Shown piece by piece: positions 1 through 3,304 of a DNA stretch of 6,183 bases (positions within the stretch are counted from its first letter, which is position 1; every line of letters begins with the position of its first letter). The translations under genes and the position numbers were made by a program. The notes under the pieces were generated by a model, which saw nothing but the letters and a program-made list of their open reading frames with translations, ran no database searches and had not been told where the DNA came from. The stretch spans positions 1 through 6,183 of the forward strand of contig NZ_CAMHRZ010000208.1 in NCBI RefSeq assembly GCF_946187255.1, given 5' to 3'. The DNA comes from an uncultured Ruminococcus sp. (GTDB taxonomy: Bacteria > Bacillota > Clostridia > Oscillospirales > Ruminococcaceae).

Positions 1-36
1 CAAGATAACCTCTCTCCCCGAAATATAATGTAAAAC

Positions 37-76
37 GAAAAGGACTTCAGACCCTGCGTGATCTGAAGTCCTTTTC
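37..76. terminator. Bidirectional intrinsic terminator
   Basis: A perfect inverted repeat pairs 37-51 with 62-76 (15 bp, core GGACTTCAGA/TCTGAAGTCC) around a 10-nt loop. An A-run lies on the left arm and a T-run on the right arm, so both strands give a hairpin with a U-tract. It lies 12 bp beyond the stop codon of the leftward gene at 89-589 and fits as its terminator. It would also stop any rightward transcription entering from outside the window. Bases 1-36 to its left show no recognisable gene. Confidence 0.9.
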
Positions 77-88
77 TTCGTGTAAGGC

Positions 89-589
89 TCAGTATAGCTT
101 TGATCGTATCACCTGATAGGCTTGGTACAGCGGAACGTCCTCATCGGGGAGCCTTTTGTGCCTTCCCGTCAGAAAACCTGCGGCATTATCCGCTACCGTT
201 GCCTTGTCGGTAAGAACTATTTCATCGCCGTTTTCAACGTCAATGGTCATACGCATACGAAACTCCGTGTATGTTGCGCCGCGGGAGGGGTGACGATATC
301 GCTTGTATGGCTCGATGCGGACGTCGATGATATCGCTGAGAGCTATGGTATTCTTTTTCCGGAGGCGCTTTACGGTAATATCGCTGTCCTCTATGATAAT
401 GGAGGTCCCCACAGCCTGTTCGATAAAGTACAGCAGGGCGCAGACCAGTGCGGCTGCCATAAAGACCGTAGAAACGATAATCAGGAACAGTGAAATAACT
501 GAAAGGAACATAAATAAAAAGAATAACAGCATAGCTGCAAGAGCTATGAACAGAACGGTTTTTGTCTCGTGCCTTATCCTGAATGTCAT
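89..589 (-). CDS. Two-helix membrane protein with PH-like cytoplasmic domain
   Basis: A 166-residue protein of unknown function. Two hydrophobic helices (about residues 11-30 and 33-56) are joined by a very short turn and followed by a soluble domain (about 60-166). Its alternating strand pattern and 'IIIEDSDITV' style start resemble bacterial PH (bPH) domains; that fold is inferred. The C-terminus carries DEDVPLYQAYQ (149-159), shared with the protein at 2613-3212. Both also begin M-x-FRI-(R/K)-H, so they are paralogues. The frame is open upstream to 823, but I start at the ATG at 589: an AAAGGAGG site lies 8 nt before it, the paralogue aligns from its first residue, and the promoter at 617-645 would start transcripts at about 610, inside the longer frame. 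It is transcribed alone, divergently from the hydrolase/LytTR cluster, and ends at the terminator at 37-76. The fold call is tentative; the gene itself is secure. Confidence 0.85.
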   Translation of the reverse strand: MTFRIRHETKTVLFIALAAMLLFFLFMFLSVISLFLIIVSTVFMAAALVCALLYFIEQAVGTSIIIEDSDITVKRLRKKNTIALSDIIDVRIEPYKRYRHPSRGATYTEFRMRMTIDVENGDEIVLTDKATVADNAAGFLTGRHKRLPDEDVPLYQAYQVIRSKLY

Positions 590-597
590 GACAGACG

Positions 598-605
598 CCT
601 CCTTT
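598..605 (-). promoter_or_regulatory. Ribosome binding site fixing the start at 589
   Basis: On the minus strand this reads AAAGGAGG, a near-complete complement of the 16S 3' end, 8 nt before ATG 587-589. It decides against the longer in-frame starts further upstream. With the predicted transcript start near 610 the 5' leader is only about 20 nt. Confidence 0.85.
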
Positions 606-616
606 GGTTTTTTATG

Positions 617-645
617 ATTATACAGCCATATCACCGGTGTGTCAA
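617..645 (-). promoter_or_regulatory. Consensus sigma-A promoter for the leftward membrane protein
   Basis: On the minus strand TTGACA (plus 640-645), a 17-bp spacer and TATAAT (plus 617-622) form an exact match to the vegetative promoter consensus. Transcription would start near 610, just before the ribosome binding site. The -35 box ends 9 bp from the first of three direct repeats (655-707), so a protein bound there could activate or block it. A perfect-consensus promoter rarely needs activation, which makes repression or competition with the divergent promoter plausible (inference). Confidence 0.85.
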
Positions 646-654
646 CAGTTTTCC

Positions 655-707
655 GGTAAGATGCATATCCGCGAGGTAAGTTGCGTTTTTCGGGGGGTAA
701 GTTGCAT
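655..707 (+). promoter_or_regulatory. Three direct repeats, candidate LytTR operator
   Basis: Three 12-bp copies are present: GGTAAGATGCAT at 655-666, GGTAAGTTGCGT at 675-686 and GGTAAGTTGCAT at 696-707. Start-to-start distances are 20 and 21 bp, two helical turns, so all three face the same side of the DNA. LytTR proteins such as AgrA bind direct repeats of about this period, with a consensus near (T/A)(A/C)(C/A)GTTN(A/G)(T/G). TAAGTTGCA matches 7 of those 9 positions, including the GTT core; the first copy has GAT instead. The array sits between the leftward -35 (640-645) and the rightward P1 -35 (707-712, sharing one base). A LytTR protein is encoded 1 kb away at 1686-2135. Binding by that protein is inferred. 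Confidence 0.72.
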
Positions 708-736
708 TGACAGTCAATTCTTATCTGTGTTATCAT
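707..736 (+). promoter_or_regulatory. Rightward promoter P1 next to the repeats
   Basis: TTGACA at 707-712, an 18-bp spacer and TATCAT at 731-736 (5 of 6 consensus) form a good sigma-A promoter. Its -35 directly abuts the third direct repeat, the usual place for an activator contacting RNA polymerase. Transcription would start near 743 and give a leader of about 130 nt before the hydrolase start at 872. The -10 lies inside a 16-bp palindrome (731-746). Confidence 0.65.
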
Positions 737-746
737 ATATATGATA
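731..746. repeat. 16-bp perfect AT-rich palindrome over P1 -10
   Basis: TATCATATATATGATA is its own reverse complement over all 16 bases, centred between 738 and 739. It covers the -10 box and the predicted start region of P1, a typical operator position for a dimeric repressor. It may also simply reflect AT-rich promoter sequence, so a regulatory role is only suggested. Confidence 0.5.
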
Positions 747-809
747 CGAACAGGCTGTGTTCGCTTGCGACAGTCGGGGAGCGGATGTGCTTTTTTTTTC
801 GCTCTGCCA

Positions 810-838
810 TTGAATATTATCACGGGATATGTTACAAT
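810..838 (+). promoter_or_regulatory. Rightward promoter P2 for the hydrolase/LytTR cluster
   Basis: TTGAAT at 810-815 (4 of 6), a 17-bp spacer and TACAAT at 833-838 (5 of 6) are helped by TGT just before the -10 (830-832), the extended -10 motif TGN. Transcription would start near 845, giving a 5' leader of about 27 nt to the GTG at 872. This is the simplest promoter for the cluster. P1, 100 bp upstream and beside the repeats, would add a regulated input. A run of nine T's at 791-799 lies between them. Confidence 0.65.
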
Positions 839-855
839 GAAGTGAACATACAGCG

Positions 856-879
856 AAGGAGCTGATCATGCGTGGATGA
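856..879 (+). promoter_or_regulatory. RBS with overlapping three-codon ORF at the hydrolase start
   Basis: AAGGAG at 856-861 serves two possible starts. ATG at 868 (spacing 6) reads ATG CGT GGA TGA and stops at once. GTG at 872 (spacing 10) opens the hydrolase. An in-frame TGA at 863-865 rules out any earlier hydrolase start, and the conserved sequence begins a few residues after the GTG. The ATG may be an accident or a decoy that lowers or couples initiation at the GTG. Confidence 0.6.
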
Positions 880-1648
880 AAACAGAATAGAGATTACATG
901 GTACGGCACAGCTTCCGTTCGGATCGCCAGCGGCAGTTCTCAGCTCCTTATTGACCCGTTTTTTCCGTTCCCTGACAGCAGGATAAAGGTGGCGGCGGAC
1001 GCATTTGCGCACTGCCGTAATATACTTGTCTCACACGGACACTACGACCATATCGGCAGTATCGCCGAGATAGCACATAAGGACACGGCGGTCTACTGCA
1101 CCCGTGCGCCCTATCAGTCGCTGCTGAAAAAGGGCGTCCCCAAGAAAAATCTCCGCCTTATAAGGGCAGGCTCGGTGTTTTCGGTGGGGGACTTCAGGAT
1201 AACAGCCTATCAGGGCGCTCACATACGGCTGAACGCCTGCGACTGCGTGAGGACGCTGTGCAGCAGGCGGGTGATACAGAACCGCAGGGACCTTGTGGGA
1301 AAGGTCAGAAAGTTCACCTCCTGCCTTGAAAAGAAGGAGACCCTGTGCTATCTCATAGAGATCGGCGGCAGGCGCATACTCATACTGGGAAGCCTTGCAC
1401 TGGCGGAGGATACGGATTATCCCAAGGGCGCTGATCTGGCGTTTTTCCCTTATCAGGGCTCGGACAGGCTGTGCGATATCGCAGCGGACATATATGGCAG
1501 GCTGAAGCCGAAAGCGGTCCTGCTGACGCACTTTGACGACACCTTCCCACCATTCAGCAAAAACATAGATACCTCGGATTTTGAGAGATACATGAAAGAC
1601 CGTGCACCTGTATACAAGCTGCGGCACGGCGGCACACTCAGCATATGA
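872..1648 (+). CDS. Metallo-beta-lactamase-fold hydrolase (UlaG-like/COG2220 type)
   Basis: A 258-residue cytoplasmic protein with no signal peptide. The N-terminal strand pair ITWYGTASVRI (8-18) and LLIDPF (25-30) is typical of UlaG-like metallo-beta-lactamase-fold enzymes. The metal motif HGHYDH is at residues 55-60. Further candidate ligands are His117 (in GAHIR) and His220 (in LLTHFDD, followed by a Pro-Pro pair as in related clostridial hydrolases). Where most relatives have Gly-Asp supplying the bridging aspartate, this one has Gly-Ser (ILGSLAL, Ser174), so metal binding may be altered. The substrate cannot be predicted; the wider family cleaves phosphoester, lactone and ester bonds. 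The start is GTG at 872, the only possible one in this frame. It is the first gene of a rightward cluster, 37 bp before the LytTR gene, with no terminator or promoter seen between them. The family call is firm; the activity is unknown. Confidence 0.88.
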   Translation: MDENRIEITWYGTASVRIASGSSQLLIDPFFPFPDSRIKVAADAFAHCRNILVSHGHYDHIGSIAEIAHKDTAVYCTRAPYQSLLKKGVPKKNLRLIRAGSVFSVGDFRITAYQGAHIRLNACDCVRTLCSRRVIQNRRDLVGKVRKFTSCLEKKETLCYLIEIGGRRILILGSLALAEDTDYPKGADLAFFPYQGSDRLCDIAADIYGRLKPKAVLLTHFDDTFPPFSKNIDTSDFERYMKDRAPVYKLRHGGTLSI

Positions 1649-1685
1649 CACCGTAATAACCAAACTACAAAAGCGGAGGCAGATC

Positions 1686-2135
1686 ATGAGAATTATAATC
1701 GAATCCCCTCAGGCGGGCGATGAAGATGTTGTGATCGTAAGGTGCGCGTCACCCGATCAGAGACTCATCTCCATGCTGCTTTCATATCAGACTGCGAATA
1801 CAGAGCTCACAGGCTATATGGACGATAAGATAGTGCGGCTGAACTATCAGGACGTATACTATTTTGAGTCGAACGAGAACCGCGTTTTCGCATATTACCG
1901 TTCCGACGTCTATGAGGTCAAGTACAAGCTCTATGAGCTGGAGGAGCTTTTCGCACCTATGGATTTTGTGCGATGTTCAAAGTCAATGATAGTCAACATG
2001 GAGAAAATAGATTACCTTTCACCGCTTTTCAGCGGCAAGCTGGAGGCTCATCTTAAAAACGGCGAAAAGGTAGTGATCTCAAGGCAGTATGTACACAGCC
2101 TGAAGGTCAAGCTCGGCATTGAGGAGGTCGAATGA
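1686..2135 (+). CDS. Stand-alone LytTR-domain DNA-binding regulator
   Basis: A 149-residue transcription regulator. About 45 N-terminal residues of unrecognised type precede a LytTR DNA-binding domain (about 46-145). Its landmarks are the VYYFESNENRVFAY stretch (57-70), the FVRCSKSMIVNMEKI segment (94-108) and the C-terminal ISRQYVHSLK (131-140). There is no receiver domain, so it is not a classical phosphorylated response regulator. It belongs to the LytTR regulatory systems, in which a neighbouring membrane protein controls the regulator, as in HdrRM and BrsRM of Streptococcus mutans. The ATG at 1686 is chosen because GGAGG at 1675-1679 lies 6 nt before it; the frame is open to 1602, but that would overlap the hydrolase. 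The stop overlaps the start of the DUF3021 gene, so the two are translationally coupled. The direct repeats at 655-707 are its likely target (inference). Confidence 0.93.
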   Translation: MRIIIESPQAGDEDVVIVRCASPDQRLISMLLSYQTANTELTGYMDDKIVRLNYQDVYYFESNENRVFAYYRSDVYEVKYKLYELEELFAPMDFVRCSKSMIVNMEKIDYLSPLFSGKLEAHLKNGEKVVISRQYVHSLKVKLGIEEVE

Positions 2136-2569
2136 TGGTAAAGGAATTCTTTGTATCATTATTGCATTATTTTGTGGACATAACCACGGCTGTACTGATC
2201 GCAGCTGCTATATTCCTGACAGCGACGGGGCAGCAGATGAACAGCGTTATCCTGTGGGAGATACTGCTAAGCGGCTTTATAACCGCCCTCCCCTCGGCAG
2301 TACTGCTCTGCTTTGACACCAAAAGCGTCAGACTGTCGCTGATACTGTGGGGCATCCATTTTCTTGTGATATTCGGAGCAACGCTGCTGATGCTGAAGGC
2401 ATTCGGCTGGTGCAGCATAACGCCGCTGTCGGTGCTGCTTACCTTCCTTGCGGTGGTGTGCATATATCTGTTCACCTGCTCTGTTCACTATCTTGTGGAC
2501 AAAAAGCACGCTTCTGTAATGAACCAACAGCTCAAAAAGCGTTATTCAAATGCAGAACAGGATAAGTAA
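2132..2569 (+). CDS. DUF3021 family four-helix membrane protein, partner of LytTR
   Basis: A 145-residue integral membrane protein with four predicted helices (about 13-32, 38-61, 67-90 and 97-121) and a short charged C-terminal tail. Size, topology and position directly after a LytTR gene match the DUF3021 family. In studied LytTR regulatory systems the membrane partner holds the DNA-binding protein inactive until a signal or stress releases it; applying that here is inference. The start is ATGATG at 2132-2137, overlapping the LytTR stop TGA at 2133-2135. AGGAGG at 2122-2127 lies 4 nt before the first ATG and 7 nt before the second, so translation may really begin at 2135, one residue shorter. 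The overlap implies fixed stoichiometry with the regulator. I see no catalytic residues. Confidence 0.9.
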   Translation: MMVKEFFVSLLHYFVDITTAVLIAAAIFLTATGQQMNSVILWEILLSGFITALPSAVLLCFDTKSVRLSLILWGIHFLVIFGATLLMLKAFGWCSITPLSVLLTFLAVVCIYLFTCSVHYLVDKKHASVMNQQLKKRYSNAEQDK

Positions 2570-2600
2570 ACCGAAAGATCGGAACAGTTGACTGTTGAGT

Positions 2601-2607
2601 GAGGTGA
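2601..2607 (+). promoter_or_regulatory. Ribosome binding site fixing the start at 2613
   Basis: GAGGTGA matches seven consecutive bases of the ideal ribosome binding site and sits 5 nt before ATG 2613-2615. This favours that start over the TTG at 2595, which would put the site inside the coding sequence. The resulting protein also aligns from residue 1 with its paralogue at 89-589. Confidence 0.8.
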
Positions 2608-2612
2608 CTGTA

Positions 2613-3212
2613 ATGAAGTTCAGGATAAAACATATATCATCTCTGTACCGCTGGGGGATAGCCCTTCCGTGGATAGTCATTATAGCGGCTCTGGCGATAT
2701 TCCTTATCGTGGGGCTGGACGTTACATTTGTATTCCCAACGCTGGTACTGATACGTCTGACAGCAGTCTGCGGAATAGCCGAGGTGGTATTCATCTTTCT
2801 GTATATAGCCGAAAGGATATACGGTGCAAGGCTCATCATAAATGATGACCATGTGGTGATAAAGACCCTGCACAGACACAGGAAGCTTTACTATGCAGAG
2901 ATAGAGGACACAAAGTATTCCCACTATGAATGCACAAGAAGCTATCGCGAGCGCAAAGAGAGATCGGGCTCGCTGCTGTACAAGTATCTGCAGGATGATG
3001 AGGAAACATGGACGCGGTCAAAGCTGACATTCTATCTCACCTCGGGAAAGACCGTCACCGTTAATGATGAAGCGACCAACTATGAGTGGAAGCGATCGAA
3101 ATGGATAACCGATCCCGACCTTGACCCCGATGAGGACGTTGTACTTTATCAGGCATATCAGTGCTATCGCACCGCCTGCAGGGAGTACTGCAAGGTATTG
3201 GGGAACTATTGA
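2613..3212 (+). CDS. Two-helix membrane protein with PH-like domain, paralogue of 89-589
   Basis: A 199-residue protein of unknown function. Two hydrophobic helices (about 14-35 and 40-66) are followed by a soluble domain that opens with GARLIINDDHVVIKTL (71-86), a strand pattern like that of bacterial PH domains; the fold is inferred. It shares its N-terminus (MKFRIKH here, MTFRIRH there), helix arrangement and C-terminal DEDVVLYQAYQ (173-183) with the divergent protein at 89-589. It is 33 residues longer, mainly through a charged insertion at about 106-132 (rich in Arg, Lys, Glu, Asp) and a longer tail. It is the last gene of the cluster, 43 bp after the DUF3021 gene, with no clear promoter or terminator in that gap. 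It might act as a target or accessory of the LytTR/DUF3021 pair at the membrane. The gene is secure; the role is unknown. Confidence 0.87.
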   Translation: MKFRIKHISSLYRWGIALPWIVIIAALAIFLIVGLDVTFVFPTLVLIRLTAVCGIAEVVFIFLYIAERIYGARLIINDDHVVIKTLHRHRKLYYAEIEDTKYSHYECTRSYRERKERSGSLLYKYLQDDEETWTRSKLTFYLTSGKTVTVNDEATNYEWKRSKWITDPDLDPDEDVVLYQAYQCYRTACREYCKVLGNY

Positions 3213-3222
3213 GCGATATAGC

Positions 3223-3251
3223 TTGACTTTTACGCAATACGGGGATATAAT
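3223..3251 (+). promoter_or_regulatory. Promoter of the dockerin protein gene
   Basis: TTGACT at 3223-3228 (5 of 6), a 17-bp spacer and TATAAT at 3246-3251 (6 of 6) make a strong sigma-A promoter, with a start expected near 3258. It lies only 10 bp after the stop codon of the preceding gene. I see no terminator between them, so some read-through from the upstream cluster is possible. The roughly 47-nt leader carries GGAGG (3293-3297), 7 nt before ATG 3305, and no other evident structure. Confidence 0.87.
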
Positions 3252-3304
3252 AGGCATATAAACGATCGTGCATTTTTTATCTCAAACAGAATGGAGGAAT
3301 TGAC

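Noticed and set aside
122..617. Rightward ORFs of about 100-120 codons opposite the first gene
   Set aside because: They lie antisense to a gene with convincing promoter, binding site and terminator, and the translations show no domain-like pattern.
590..823. N-terminal extension of 78 residues for the leftward membrane protein
   Set aside because: It would run through the promoter, the direct repeats and the ribosome binding site, lacks its own binding site, and is absent from the paralogue, which aligns from the ATG at 589.
741..845. 34-codon ORF starting at the predicted P1 transcript start
   Set aside because: It has no ribosome binding site, its ATG sits at the expected +1, its Phe run comes from the T9 tract, and it resembles nothing I know. 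Chance ORF is most likely.
1031..1687. 218-codon leftward ORF opposite the hydrolase
   Set aside because: It is a frame shadow of the hydrolase gene, with Cys/Arg-rich low-quality translation and no binding site of note.
2119..2316. 65-codon ORF overlapping the start of the DUF3021 gene
   Set aside because: It lies out of frame within a gene whose membrane-helix pattern and overlap with LytTR are clear.
2595..2612. TTG start giving six extra residues to the second PH-like protein
   Set aside because: The excellent GAGGTGA binding site would fall inside the coding sequence, and the paralogue supports the ATG at 2613.
2588..2616. TTGACT followed 17 bp later by TAATGA as an internal promoter
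   Set aside because: The -10 match is poor and overlaps the start codon at 2613, so it could not give a usable leader.
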